Of a stretch of DNA of 64,000 bases, positions 12,241-24,840 are shown in pieces. Position 1 is the first letter of the stretch. Every line of letters begins with the position of its first letter. The position numbers were made by a program, and so were the translations under genes. Origin of the DNA: Agelaius tricolor (taxonomy: Eukaryota; Chordata; Aves; Passeriformes; Icteridae); NCBI GenBank assembly GCA_023055355.1, contig JALJCS010000024.1, positions 7,641,501-7,705,500 on the forward strand, written 5' to 3'. The notes beneath the pieces were generated by a model that was not told where the DNA came from, did no database searches, and saw nothing but the letters and a program-made list of their open reading frames with translations.

Positions 12241-12553
12241 GAAAAGAAAGGCTTACAAACACTCTGGAAAGGAGATAGGATCAAATGAAGTGCAATTGAA
12301 AAAAACCCCAAAAAACCCCAGAAAATCAGGAGAGTTAGTGTCTTCAAGAAATGGTCTGTGAGGAAATGAGCTGCAGTGCAAAGGAACAAAGCATGCCAAA
12401 ACTAAATTCACAGATGTTCCAAAGGCAGGGGAAAAAGTCAAGGAGGAAGACACAACTTGGAGGGGAAGATATGAGGGACATGGCATGGATACTTTAAAGA
12501 AAAAAGAAAAAGAAAAAAATCTTCCCCAAAGTCAAAGCCATCTAAAGGCAGGC
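12241..12553 (+). repeat. Direct repeat, copy 1
   Basis: This segment recurs, diverged, at 12623-12928. Shared exact runs include GCAGGGGAAAAAGTCAAGGA (12425 and 12799) and GAGGGACATGGCATGGATA (12473 and 12847), both offset by 374 bases. The offset is about 382 at the left edge, so small indels separate the copies. Both copies end in an A-rich stretch followed by CAAAGTCAAAGCCAT. On the minus strand both carry the same 39-codon open stretch starting MPCPSY, without a frame shift between copies, although the frames then diverge. I do not recognise a transposon family. It may be a local tandem duplication. Confidence 0.85.
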
Positions 12554-12622
12554 CATATGCCATCAAGGGCAGGCACATGCACTAAGGATTGCCTAAAGTG
12601 ATCCCTGCTGAAGGCCAAAACA

Positions 12623-12928
12623 GAAAAGAAGGACTTACAAATACTCTGGAAGGGAGATAGCATCAAAGGAATTGCAATTGGAGGAGAAAAAAAGAAAATT
12701 GGGAAATTTAGTGACTACAACAAAATGGACCAGGATTATATCAGGTGCTGTGCAAAGGAACAAAAGATGCCAAATCTAAGCTCAGAGATGTTGCAAAAGC
12801 AGGGGAAAAAGTCAAGGAAGAAGACATAACTTGGAGGGGATGATATGAGGGACATGGCATGGATACGTAAAAAAAAAGAAAAAAAACTGAAAAAATCTCT
12901 CCCAAAGTCAAAGCCATCAAAAAGCATG
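12623..12928 (+). repeat. Direct repeat, copy 2
   Basis: Second copy of the segment at 12241-12553, in the same orientation. It lacks the A-C-rich insert and part of the flank seen in copy 1 and carries its own substitutions. The 70 bases between the copies (12554-12622) do not resemble the sequence upstream of copy 1. The upstream ETS-IRF palindrome is therefore not part of the repeated unit. Confidence 0.85.
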
Positions 12929-13796
12929 GCACGTTACCAAAATCCCACCCTTTTTTTTTTGCTGTGAAATTGTACTCGTGTATGCAGACACACACCTGGA
13001 TGGCTGACCTGTCTCTTTCCTTGCTCGTATCAAAGTTAATCCTCCTTTCCTGCAGCTTGTTCAGCAGGGAAACAGCCTGCTGTGTTTTGGCAGGAGGAGT
13101 CTCTTGTGGGGTGACACCTACAAAGTGACCCCCATCCAGCCTATCTTTCATGGGCTGATAACAAAATAACGTCCAGTCTGTCTGTGGAGTCCTGGGCTGT
13201 TAGGCAAAGAGAAAATACTTTGAAAATAAGTACAGGGAAAGAATTCCCTATTTGCTTCAACTGATAAACTTCCCAATATCTCAGCTATATTTCCAGGAAG
13301 GCCAAACAGATGGAGGTTGCCTCCCCTAACATGTGGTTGCTAAGGCAATCTCCAGCTGAGGGTTCCAGGGGCTCCCAGAGTCGCTGCAGAGGCAGGGCAG
13401 GAGGGGATGAGCATTTTTCCTCTCCTGCCATCTGTGAGCAGCAAGGCTTTCACTTCCCACACTCAGCCAGAAGGTTCCATGTGATTGGAGCAGGGGAGAT
13501 CTCTCACTTGACAAATACTCCCAGTAGGGAAGGTCTCAGGAGAGCAGCAAACACTCCTGTGAGCAGTGACGAAGAGGAGAGTTAAGGGATTCACACGTGG
13601 GTGGAAAGAGCCAGCAGAGGGAAAGAGTAACCCAGGAAAAGAAGCACAGATCTGATTGAATTACTGCATCTGACCCAGATTACTGCTCAGGTGGATTCAA
13701 GGATTGGAGCAGGCCTTTTCAGCATCTTTTATGGTTAATTGTAGTGTGTTCTCTGCATTGACACTGCACTGTTATGTGCATCAACAAAACTTGGGC
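12929..13796. other. Gene-free stretch
   Basis: Includes a T-rich tract near 12951-12960 and a moderately GC-rich patch at 13310-13580 that is open on both strands. No family or splice-delimited exon recognised. Confidence 0.4.
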
Positions 13797-14185
13797 TGTG
13801 GTGGTGTTCCCAGGATGAGGAAAGAGATAAGAATCTTGACTCCATGTTTCAGAAGGCTGATTTATTATTTTATGCTATATGTTATATTAAAAGAAAATGA
13901 TATATTAAAACTATACTAAAAGAATAGAAGAAAAGATTTCATCAGAAGGCTAGCAAAGAAAAGAATGGAATGATAATAAAATCTTGTGACTGACCGGAGA
14001 GTCTGAGACAGCTGGACTGTGATTGGCCATTAATTAAAACCAACCACATGAGACCAATCACAGATCCACCTGTTGCATTCCACAGCAGCAGATAATTATT
14101 GTTTACATTTCATTTCTGAGGCCTCTCAGCTTCTCAGTAGAAAAGATCCTAATGAAAGGATTTTTCATAAAATATGTCTGTGACA
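13797..14185 (-). mobile_element. Solo LTR, passerine endogenous retrovirus type (copy A)
   Basis: Read on the minus strand, the element runs from TGTCACAGACATATTTTATG to GGGAACACCACCACA, with retroviral TG...CA ends and 389 bases in length. It has a minus-strand AATAAA (plus TTTATT at 13861-13866) placed near its 3' end, as in an R/U5 boundary. CCAAT boxes in opposite orientations lie at 14022-14026 and 14054-14058 inside a perfect 10-base inverted repeat (CTGTGATTGG and CCAATCACAG). No coding sequence adjoins it, so it is a solo LTR. It is clearly homologous to 47963-48171. I recognise this type as abundant in passerines. A clean target-site duplication is not visible. Confidence 0.82.
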
Positions 14186-15732
14186 TTCGGGCCTCCACTG
14201 TAACACAAAAAGAGGCTTTGTTTTGGATGAGCTGCTTATATGTGTCTTATATATACAAATATTTGCTTGAGCCTTGAATGAGATCTACAGGTTGTAACTG
14301 TATGCATTAATTTTGTAAGAGGGGAGGAAGCACCAGATGTAGGCAGGGAATATGATTTAAAAGGCAGAAAAAAAGAGAAAATATGATGCTCTGTTTTCTT
14401 CATTTTTAAGCAGGGAATAGGTACTGAAACACTGTGAAACTTGTATAATCTATACTGTTAGACTTGCAGTCATAAATAGAGATACTGGTATCTTTACTGA
14501 AAAATATATCTAAATAGATCAAGGAAAGAGTTAATCAGAAATGGGCCATGTGGGTGAGATGTTATTTGTAGTGACTTGCTCTCAAGTTTATATAGATCAC
14601 CTGTAAAGTCATGCTGGAGCTAAACATTTTCCTTTCCTTAAATCAAACTCATTTTTAACCATAAAATGAATATTCCAAATAACTCTGGTGTGTCAGCAGT
14701 TGAAAGCTTCTCTGGCATGATTTAGCTTTTCAGGGAAATGTAAGTACTTCTCAATTACCAGGTTTCTGTAAATGCTTAGGTTAGGAATGGTCCAGCATGG
14801 TCTGAATTTTTATGGCCTTTAGTGGATTAAATTAATGGATTTTAATGTGGATATCTGCTCTGACTTGTGAAAACTGAAGAGTTTACAGAGGTGTGTATTG
14901 AGATGTAATGGAACCAGCCTTATGCATTGCAAATATTTTGCACTTCACTGCAGAACACCAGAGCTGAATGTTATAGGTTTTCTCTCCTTTTTTTTAACAA
15001 CATGCCATGTAATACTGAACCACTGTTATCTAATTACCTTATTTTTCACTGTCTTGTTCATTTTGGAAGGAGCTTGAAAAGGATTGGTTGCTGAAGCAAT
15101 CTGAAATCTACAGCATCCCCCAGGATGATACTGTGAGAACTCATTATGGCTCATGAAATGCTCACAGATTATGGTTTTCAATGCTACAGAAATAACTGCA
15201 AGGGGAAAACACACACAAAATGAATGTTGCTTTGAAGGGCTAAGAAAAAGAATGAGACCTCCCAGTGATCATTGTTTCTTTTGTTGGAGCATTTATATAT
15301 TCTGTATTAAATGAAGTGGGTATCCAAAGGAGGAAGGGAATTTATCATCATTTAAATAAGGTGTACTTTATAGAATGGATGCACAGACACAGTGAAGGTC
15401 AGGCAGCAAAATAAGTAAGGTGCTAGAGAAAACAAGGAAAAAATCCTTTACTTTCACAGGAGTGTTGTTGCATGCTGAACAATACACCTGGAGCTATAAA
15501 TAAAAGAGTGAAATTGTTTTCTGACCTTATTTTAAAACTTACTGTTTTATCTGATAAAAACCATTTTTACTAGATAACAAAATGAGTCATTGGGCCAGGA
15601 ATGCCTTGGATTGTCTTCAGCAATTGCACTGATTCTCTCCCCTTCTCTTTAATCTCAGATTTTAGTTGGGATGGAGCTGACACTGTGGAGCCAGTGAATT
15701 TTCTAAAACCACATACACTTTTTTTCTTTCAG
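14186..15732. other. Gene-free AT-rich stretch
   Basis: No gene or known repeat recognised. Short frames only. Confidence 0.45.
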
Positions 15733-15812
15733 TTCCCACCTTTATCAACAGATAGATATCTTTAGCTAAATATACTTGGGATCACCAGTTGCAAAGAGGG
15801 AAGAGAAACCAG
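15733..15812 (+). other. Splice-flanked noncoding segment (possible lncRNA exon or pseudoexon)
   Basis: A strong acceptor (pyrimidine run ending TTTTTCTTTCAG) and a strong donor (AACCAG then GTATGT) bound 80 bases. All three plus-strand frames contain a stop within the segment, so it cannot be an internal coding exon. It could be a noncoding RNA exon or an unused pseudoexon. Sequence alone cannot decide. Confidence 0.2.
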
Positions 15813-18800
15813 GTATGTTTGATTTGGAAATAATCTTAAATATAATCTTGAACCAAAGCAGTCTCAGATACAACAGCTCTGTTCACTCCTTTTCCCTCCA
15901 AATCTTCCTTTTTATTTACTATATTTCTGATGTTCCCCATGCTGATATAGGTGGAGGAAAGCTCACAATTACAAGGATATAATTCTAAAGCTCATCTAGA
16001 ACTTTTAAGCTAGTATAAAAATTCAGAGAATCTGGCAAAGTAATGAGAGCAAAGGAAGTGTCTGTGGTCAGTATGAAATTATTTTGGTTTGTAAACACAA
16101 AAATTGGCTGTGAGAAGTTGCAAGAGAATCTAATGAGGCTGAAAGATCTGTAATATACTTGCAGATGAAATTCACTGTTGATTTGGGCAAAGTAATAGGA
16201 GAAAGGGGGAGAGGAGAGAGAAACAACCCTAACTAAACCAAAGAAAATTGGTCTGTAAATTTCTTATTACCGTTCAGGAAATATATCTTGGCATTTTGTG
16301 GGTAGCTCAAAAAAATATCAACTCAATGTTCAGCAGTGGTCAAAAATGCAGATGGTGTATTAAACAGTTAGTGGGAGGACTTCAGTGGAAAAATCAGAAA
16401 ATATCACTATGTCACTCCAAATTCACTGTATATTCAAGTTTTGTGTATCTTTGGTTTTATCTAAAGAAGGTTGAAAATTATAAAAAACACCAAACAGTTG
16501 CTAAAGGGAGGTTGAACAGAAAGAAATATATAAAATCATAGACACTATACAGAAAATGAGTAAGGAACAACAGTTTATTATTTCTCAAGGGCTGAGACCT
16601 GTAGGGCAGCAATTGAAATGATCACCCATGGTTTACAGGACATACAAGAAAGAAAATTGTTACCCAGCAGCAGCACCACAGTGCTACCACGTGATTTAAA
16701 GCTAAAAAGGCCCAAAGACACATTCATGAAAAAACCCCACATCATTAAAAAGAAGGATGCAGATACAAACTTTGGTTTAGGAAGTCTCTGAGCTGTGTTT
16801 TGCCAGAAGGTGGGAGTATGCAGTGGGGAATACTTCATGGTGCTATTCCCTGTTCATTTCTTGTTTTCTCTAAGCCTCTGCTGTTGGTTCCTGTCAGAAA
16901 CCTGTAACTGGGCAAGAAATTTGTTCTGTTCATCCTGTGATTTTGAAAGAAAGCTATGAGACAGTTTCAATTGACATTTTGGAGTGATTTGGCTTCCTGC
17001 TCACCTAGGAACCCAGAGGGGGTCCTTGCTGTTGTTTCCTGTTTGCTCAGGGGCTCCAGTTTCACGGTGAAGGAGACTCAGGTGGCAGGAGGTGAGGTCA
17101 GATCCCTCTCTGATCTCAGTGCCTGTTCTAGAGCTGGCTGTGTGGTTTATACCCCATAAACCAGCAGCAAATGGTGTTACTGGGGTCTGACACCTCCTCC
17201 AGATTACAGCTGGGGTGCTCTGCTGCTCCAGGCCTGGGCATGGGTCTGAAGGGCACAACCAGGAGCAGGGACCGTGGGACCTGGACGCTGCTGCTGCTGC
17301 AGGGGGGGGCAGTGCTGGATTGGCTCAGGGAGAAGGAATCAGCCTCAGGTCAGGAGCAAACATTGCACTGTGATGGTTGCAGTCAATTTTCATACTTTGC
17401 TTTGGAAAAGGTGAGCTTTCACCCAGGAATGCTTTCAGGTGCAGGACAACAATTGTGAATATTATTTTCTGGTCAAGAGTGGGACAGTGCAGCTAATGGA
17501 CTAAGATGAGGCATGAGAGTGGATTATATGCAACACTGCTTTGCCCAGAGGGTATTGAAAGTGCTGTCTTCAAGGCCAGAGAGAAAAAAAGAATTATTAA
17601 AACATGAAAAAGATGAGGAAAGTGTAAGGATTTCCTGAGAGATGAAGTAGCTTATCTCATAGGATGTTCCACATGGGGGAATAATAAACCTGAAATTCCT
17701 ACTCATGTTAATTTAAAAATACATGTTATAAGTGACATAATAATTTCTTTGCATGGAATAATATTGAAGAGTTATTTAAGGATAAATTTCTAGATAAATA
17801 GCACCTAATAAGAAAAAAAATCTGTCATTTTATTTCGTTAGGAAGTTAAAACCAGAAGCAATTCTGTCACTTTGAGTTTGATATTCTCTCCATTTGTTTT
17901 GCAAATAATGAAAATATTTTCTGTTTCATTTATGAATTTTTATAATTGAAGATTAGTTTGTCATGCTCAGCCAGATGCACTTAGTGCTTAGTTCATAAAA
18001 AAAAAAAAAAGCTGAAATAGTTGCTTAGACATGAAGAGATTTTACTGTGCTTATTTGTTTACTATGAAGTCTTGGAACAGCAACACAGATGTTGGAACAA
18101 ATAGCTCCTATTACAGCTCTGTCTGTTCTCACATTGAATTTCAACTCATCATTGAATAGAGTAGCTCAGCTCAGCATTTAAAGTTTTTTGAAACAACTTC
18201 TCAGTTCTTTGAATACTAAGATTTCCTAATCTCTAGACATCAGCAGATTAATGACCCACTAATTAATTAAAAGACCCATTGCTGTTATATCAATATTCCT
18301 CATCAAAGAAGAAGTATTTCCATTAAGAGGATCCCTAAAGGCTGATTTGAATATTTGTTCCCTTGTAGAAATGGCACTTACTCTGCTTGCTTTGGTCTGG
18401 ACCTATTCTATACATCCATGAATTATCACCAGCTGTAAATCCCTGGGAGTCAAATCTCAGAGTGGAATAGGATATTCTGATTCTCTGATATTTACATGAA
18501 AGATCAAAGACATCCCGCTGAGAATGGAGCACACTGAGCTTTTATGAGCCACAGGCAACTTGGCTTCATGGTTTGTCAAACTTCTTTCAATTTTGGTAAT
18601 TTTTGCTGTAAATGGTAAAGGCACACTTTTTGCAAATATGTTTTGTTTGTTTGTTTGTTTTTTGTCTATAAAACCTTCTCAGAGAGAGCAAGATCTTCAA
18701 CTGCTGAGTACTGCAATCAGTAGCAATGCAGCCTCCACCATTTCATATTCTGCACACAAACTTTATAGCATTCCTGGTTTTTCAACACTAATAATCTCCA

Positions 18801-21800
18801 AAGAGAGGAGAAGCATAGGCATCACCTATTTATTCATTCATTTCATTGCTGGTGCTGCCAGAGGAATTTATTTTTATTGGCACTTTGCTAACTGTTTCCA
18901 GAATGTGGAGTAATGCAAGGGTGTTCACTTGCAAGCATGGCAGGACCATCAAACCCCACCATGGAGCTACAGACAGGTAAAGTTTGGTGAGCATTGAGAG
19001 TTACAGAGTCAAAAACTGCATTCAAATATGGTGAAAGAAACATACTGGGGAGCCCTTTCCAGAGGTGGCAAGTAACAGTGAAGATAAACAGAACTGAATT
19101 TTGTGTAAGCAAAGAAATTTGATGTAGTTTCCATTATTTTGTTAAGATTTAGGCTGAAATCCTAGCAAGGAATTCTTAGACCTCATATATGGAGGCAAAT
19201 TCATTAAAAGCATGGCACCAAAATAGGTAGATAATTATCACACAGTGATTTCTGAAAATGATCACCATTTAACTAATCAAGCAATATTTTAGATATCACA
19301 ATGGGCGTCAGCCCTGTTGCTGGGTAAAAGTAAAAAATTTCTTTCACAGAGTGGAATAATTGTCACTAAGAGCAGAGGAGGTGCTTCCTTAATCCAAAAG
19401 AATATAATGTTAAAGCAGTGTAATTATATGGGGGTTGTTATGTATAGGGTGAAGGAATGATTAAGAAAGATGCTCTGTACAGAACAAAAGTGATGAAGAA
19501 AGCAATCAGGCACTAATGTACTGTACTGTTTTAAAGGAGATTTAATTCCTGGCTTATGGTTTGTCTCATTTGTGCTCACTTTGGAGAGCCAAGAGAATGC
19601 AATTATTTTCCTGTAGCCACCAAGTACACAACTCATACTGTGAGGTGTGGTGCACCACCATAATTGTGCTAAATTATTTGGAAAGGGTGATTATCCAATA
19701 TATCCTTTCTAGTATCCATATTTTGAAAGCCACAAGGAGAGGCCTCTCCACAGGTGATTTCTCCTCTGCCAGCAGGTACAAGAGCTAGGAATGCTGGCAG
19801 CAAATGTTCAAGGCTCAGGCTGGCACCCCTGTGCAGGTCAGGGCAATCAGGATGTTTGATCCCTTCCAGCATGGAGGATTGCACTGCCTTTGTTCTCTGT
19901 GCTGCCAGTTTTCAGTAAAATGGTACTGGTGTCACAAACTGAGGTTAAGTTCTGGAGAGCAATTGTCACAGCACATCTCACTTTGTATGAAAATTATTCT
20001 TCTTGTTTTTCAGTTTCCCCTTTTCTGGGTCTGCATGACTAGATCAAATATAACTTTAAGGGGAATGTACATAATTCATCAAAGCAAAAAATGTTTTAAT
20101 ATTAATTTCATATATTAATTTTTATGTACAATAATAAGAATGTGAGCATTGTAGTTGATTTTTACATATCAAAACTCTGTTTTCAGAGTTAAGGCAATCC
20201 ACTGGAAGAAGAAAATGTCATTAAATTTTGATTTCTGTACATCCCTCTGCTTTAATGTGTTGACATTTCACAATGTCTCTCTTCAGTAACCCCTTAATCA
20301 AGGTATATATAATTATTTTAATTGTTTGCATAAAACCATCTTGGTATCCATGGCACCATTTCTCTGCTCTTTTTCAGAATCCTTCCAACTGCTTTTTGTT
20401 TCAGGTGATGTAGTTCCTACAAGTCTGCCCTGTGTTTTATGTGCTGCTGCACTGGAGAACTGTTAGCATCCAACTTCATGGTGTTTAACTTGTGTGTGAA
20501 TGCTAAAATTGTATTTTCTGCTCTCACCTCATGCTGAAAATTCAGAGCACCTCACCTGTGAGCATGAGAAATATTGAGCAGTTTTATCTTTCCTTTTGGT
20601 TATTCTCCCACAATATGCAGGAGATGTTCATCAATTTAATCTCATCTCATAATCTTCCATCTACATTTCTAACTTTAATATGTTGTCCTACATTATTTAG
20701 GGGCTTGCAACACTGGGTTTCTTCTCAAGCATGATTTTATGTCTTTTCTAATATTTTCACCTGATATAGAACTGGTGAGAAGCTGAAACTTTCATGTTCT
20801 TGGCTGTAAGTATTTTTATATATATATATATATATACAATATTTTTTCTTCTTGAATTGCCTATATGATTTTCCCCTTTATTTTCACTTGAATTTTTTTT
20901 TAAAGAAAATCAGAATGTATTCTTAGGATTTTTAGAAATGGAAATTCACCTGGCTGTTAAATTATAGTACTAAGAAATATCCTGCTGGTTATTACAGTCA
21001 ACAAATCAACATCAGTATTCTCCAGGTATCTTTGAAAATGATGACTGTGAAAAAATCCTAATAAACATGCATTTTTCCTATGCAATATGTGGGGCTGTGG
21101 GGGAATTGAGTTGCCCTTCTTTTGTAGAGCTCTGTGCCAGGGAACAATTTTAGGGGCAGAGAGAATTGTCCAGTGCAGGATCAGTATGTTTATTATTGTT
21201 CTGGAAACAGCAGGGAATAAAATCGGGTAGGAAAAAGATTTTCCAGAACCTTAACTGCTTATGTTATTCTCTAAGAAGATCCAGAGGAATATGCACTATT
21301 TTTCTTCATCATTAAAGTCAAAGAATTTTATGTCAATTCCCAATTACCCAGTTTAGGAGCACAGGCAGAAAGAGCAGACATCACTCCAGGGGAAACCTGT
21401 CACTCTGCTCTTGCATTCTTGAAGCAGTCAGATTCTTTAGAGGAAGGCACAAGATATCCTGTCTGGCCAATTTTTAATTAAATACCTACTTTAAAATGTT
21501 TTTTTTTTTTTCTTTTTCCCAGTCCTAAATGATGCACTTTTCTGTATAGCTAAATCTTTTGTTTGTTTGTTTGTTGTTTCTAATCTTAACTAGGCCACTG
21601 CTGTCTTTGTTCCATAAATCCAACTGCTTTTTTTGAGTTGTGGTAGTGATCCACATAGGATTAGTCTGATTTTAAAAAATATTTCTTTCAATTCTCCAGA
21701 TTAACTACATTTTCAGTTACTTTTTAGTAAGTTAGTAGGAGACATGAGTGTCTGCTTTAAAAATTGGAAGTACCTGATTCACCTTGTCACTGTCTGTAAT

Positions 21801-24788
21801 GTTTATTACTTCTCTCTGACAAGTGTCTTTTTAATGTCTTCTATAGGCACCATTTTTATATATTTTCCACCACCTCCGTTGAAACTTTTTAAAAATAATA
21901 AGTGATTAGAACTGGACACATGATTATGAATGAAGCTGTATGAAGGGCTTAAATAAAGTCATAATAAAGGAGTAAGTTATCCATAGGTGTGTGCATAAAG
22001 GTATATATGTTATCCAAATCACCCAATACCTGTTAATGATGGGGTTCACTGGCTTTTCACAAGGATGCTTTGCTGTTCTTGAGATCATTTCAGTCTGTTT
22101 GGACTCATCCTAGGACTTTACATCATTCTTTTCCATATAGATTACTGGGCACTTTCTGTGCATTACATTTGTTGTTTTGGGCTGAGGAAGGGGCCTTTCT
22201 GTTTCCTTCTTTGGCCCACACTGTGCTGAATGATTTTCAGCTGAGGAGAAATTTTCCATTTAATTTTTTCCCTTTATCTTGCTCATTAATAAATTCATTA
22301 GATAGGATTAATTTACTATTAAAACCTTTCTCCTGTGATGAGAAGCAGTGCCTTTTTCTTACTTTTTTTTATAACTTTTAACTGATTTTTAGTCTGTGAT
22401 AGGAGATGAGAGATTTCACTTTTTTGTTTGCTTACTAGGATTTTTTTTTTTTTTGCTGTACAGTTTTATTTTCTTTTTCTTTTCATTTTCTTCTCTGGAA
22501 TTTTTTTTTTCCTCCAAAAACCGTTAAGACAAATCCCAACAGAGCAACAGGGCTGCACCAGTGAAAGTACTCAAGGTTTCCCTTGCCTTTGGCCTTTTAA
22601 GGCTTTTGAACTCTGGTCTGTGCCTGGTTGCATTATCTGGATATTCCCATGAATTACCCCAGATCTGACCAGCTCTGCAGGCACACAGGGGTTACAGGGC
22701 AGGACTGCAAAGGGCTCTGTTGAATGGAGATGCAGGTGTGCTTCTCCCCACATACAGAAGGCAGAGATCTGCAATATTTGTTTGCAGTCACCAGGAGCTG
22801 CAGTATGTAGGTGCTGCTGTTTGCCAGTCCCATCTGTAGTCTCATATTCTGCCTTCTGGAGAGAGAGCTATTCATCATTGTGTTCCTTTCCTAATATAAC
22901 TTATAAGCCCTAAACATCCCACAGTTCCAGGTTAAATATCTGTCAACTTTTAAAAGAAATTCAGCATACAAATAAACAGCAGGATATGGCTCATTAGTAA
23001 ATGTTTGTGAGGCGAAGCAACTCTTTTAAACTCCTTTTTTTTATAGGGAAAATTGTTGCAGAATACAGATGGGTATTAAATCAATTTGATAGACCCCTAT
23101 ATAATCCCTGACTAGACTAGTGCTATGGCTAGCTATGGCTAGACTTGTTGCACTCCACTGAGCAGTTTAGGCTATTTGTTCTGCTTTACTCCTTCTTATG
23201 TGGGTCAAAGTTAGTCCAAAGTCAAACCCTGACTGCTGTTTTGTGTTGTTTGTTTTAGCCCCCTGCTTGTGCTAGTGCAGGCTGTAACATCCCTTTTTCA
23301 GACTATTTTAGATCAGTCTGCAGCTAGCACAGCTTGTGTCTGTAGCTGAACAGATGTGTTTCAACAGGATGGAAACTCTGCAGAATGATGCTAAAATTCT
23401 AGGTTTTATGTAGCTCTTCTCACTGCTGGTTTTTCACTGTGCCATCTGTATTGCCTTCGTGCAGAAGTCAATGGGGCATTAAGAACTTGCTGATGCTGCT
23501 CATTCTGGTTGGAGCAGAAACAGAGCTGCCACTTTGCTCTGCATTTTGCTGACTTTGTCACCCTTCATCAAAGCAACAATATGGATTTCTGGGACAGTTT
23601 TTGGAGGCAGTGGATGCACAGTGGGGATTGGTGTGTGTGCACCCAGGAAAGGGAGGGAACCTGGGCCCACGATCTGAGAAATAAGCAACAGATGTAAGTC
23701 TGCTCTGCTCCTTCTGATCCTGGTGCTTTCCCTTCTGCAAGGTGGAGTAAGAAACTCCAGCTGTGTCCATCCTTGCTGTGCCTCCAGCTGCTTTAGAGAT
23801 TTTACTTAATTTTTTCTTCATATCTCCTAGTTGTTAATAACACAAGCAAACTTTTTCCCCAGCCCCAACAGGCCCCAACAAACCAATGGGCAAATCCAAC
23901 CACCCTCTCACTCCTTTGAAGAAGAAGAGACCAGGACCAGCTTTTGAGGCATTGCTTTAGAATTCAGCCTCATGAAAGCCTGACTAGAGTTCATGCATTT
24001 GCTTTTTGATGTGTTTGCCTCCTTGCCTGCAGTGGGGTGGAAGGATCATGGTCCTGCTGAGTGGCACAATCCATCTGTAATGGGCTGAAATGCTGTTGCT
24101 AAGCAGTGATATTTCCTTTTCCCCTGCCTGCCCTGTTTAAGTGAGTTAGGAAGCATGATGCAGCCTTGCTGTTTTCATCTGATATTAACAGACTCCTAGA
24201 GAGTCCTGCCTGAGCCTCACTTCTTTCTGTGCCAGTTGGCTGAAGCCAAAAGTCCACATCCCCCTCACCTGCCCATGCTGAGAGCCTTTTGGTCCTCTCT
24301 TAACAATGGAAAGAAATGAACAGAGTAGCAAATTCTGCTCCATTGTTTCAGATGCTTCAGGTCACCTCCAGAACAGTATGACTGCAAGACAGTGCAAAAT
24401 TTAATTAAGTGGCTTGGAGACACTCACTGGAGTGTTGTTGCCTTTTCCTGTGCTCTGGATTTATCTCATTCCTGTGCACACAACAAAATACAGCACTTCT
24501 GTCTTTTCATTGCTGCCTGAAACCAATAAAACAATCTTGTCCCTGAAGATAATGAAGCACCTCTCAGAAGTAAAAATAAAAATGAATCACCCAATACCAG
24601 TTGTGCACATTGCTGATTGCCAGCAGAGCTGTGACACCATGTGAGTGTGTGCCAGGTGGAATCACACGGGTACCTCAGGGAAAATAGCACCATGGGCACA
24701 GGTGAGGCTGAGGCTCCAAAAAAAGCCAACAGGACAAACCTAAGGGTCCTGTTTGCCTCATTTCTATAATTTGTGGAGTGGTGTTTGG
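15813..24788. other. Gene-free stretch
   Basis: Long unique-looking region without recognised genes. Simple tracts: poly-A 17997-18010, (TTTG)n near 18646-18663, (TA)n near 20816-20836, poly-T 21499-21511, poly-T 22441-22454. A GC-richer patch at 16980-17460 holds a (CTG)n run followed by eight G residues near 17290-17310. A small direct repeat (GCTATGGCTA twice) lies near 23121-23141. A minimal exon-like phrase between an acceptor at 20378 and a donor at 20405 (27 bases) is too short to support. Confidence 0.45.
20816..20837. repeat. (TA)n microsatellite
   Basis: Uninterrupted alternating TA run inside AT-rich DNA. Confidence 0.9.
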
Positions 24789-24840
24789 AGTTGGACTTGA
24801 TGATTCTTGTGGGTCCCTTTCAAGTCAGAATATTCTGTAA
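24789..24840 (+). mobile_element. CR1 LINE fragment, extreme 3' end
   Basis: Only the last bases of CR1 are present: AGTTGGACTTGATGATTCTT, GTGGGTCCCTTTCAAGTCAG and AATATTCTGTAAT. This is the conserved 3' end just before the octamer tail. The 5' truncation is extreme and the tail is one degenerate unit. Confidence 0.75.

Noticed and set aside
20378..20405. 27-base microexon-like phrase between CTTTTTCAG and a GTGATG
   Set aside because: Too short and the donor is poor. Such phrases are expected many times by chance.
23509..23697. Open on both strands and followed by a GTAAGT donor-like site
   Set aside because: The upstream acceptor is weak and both strands are open, so coding sense cannot be argued.
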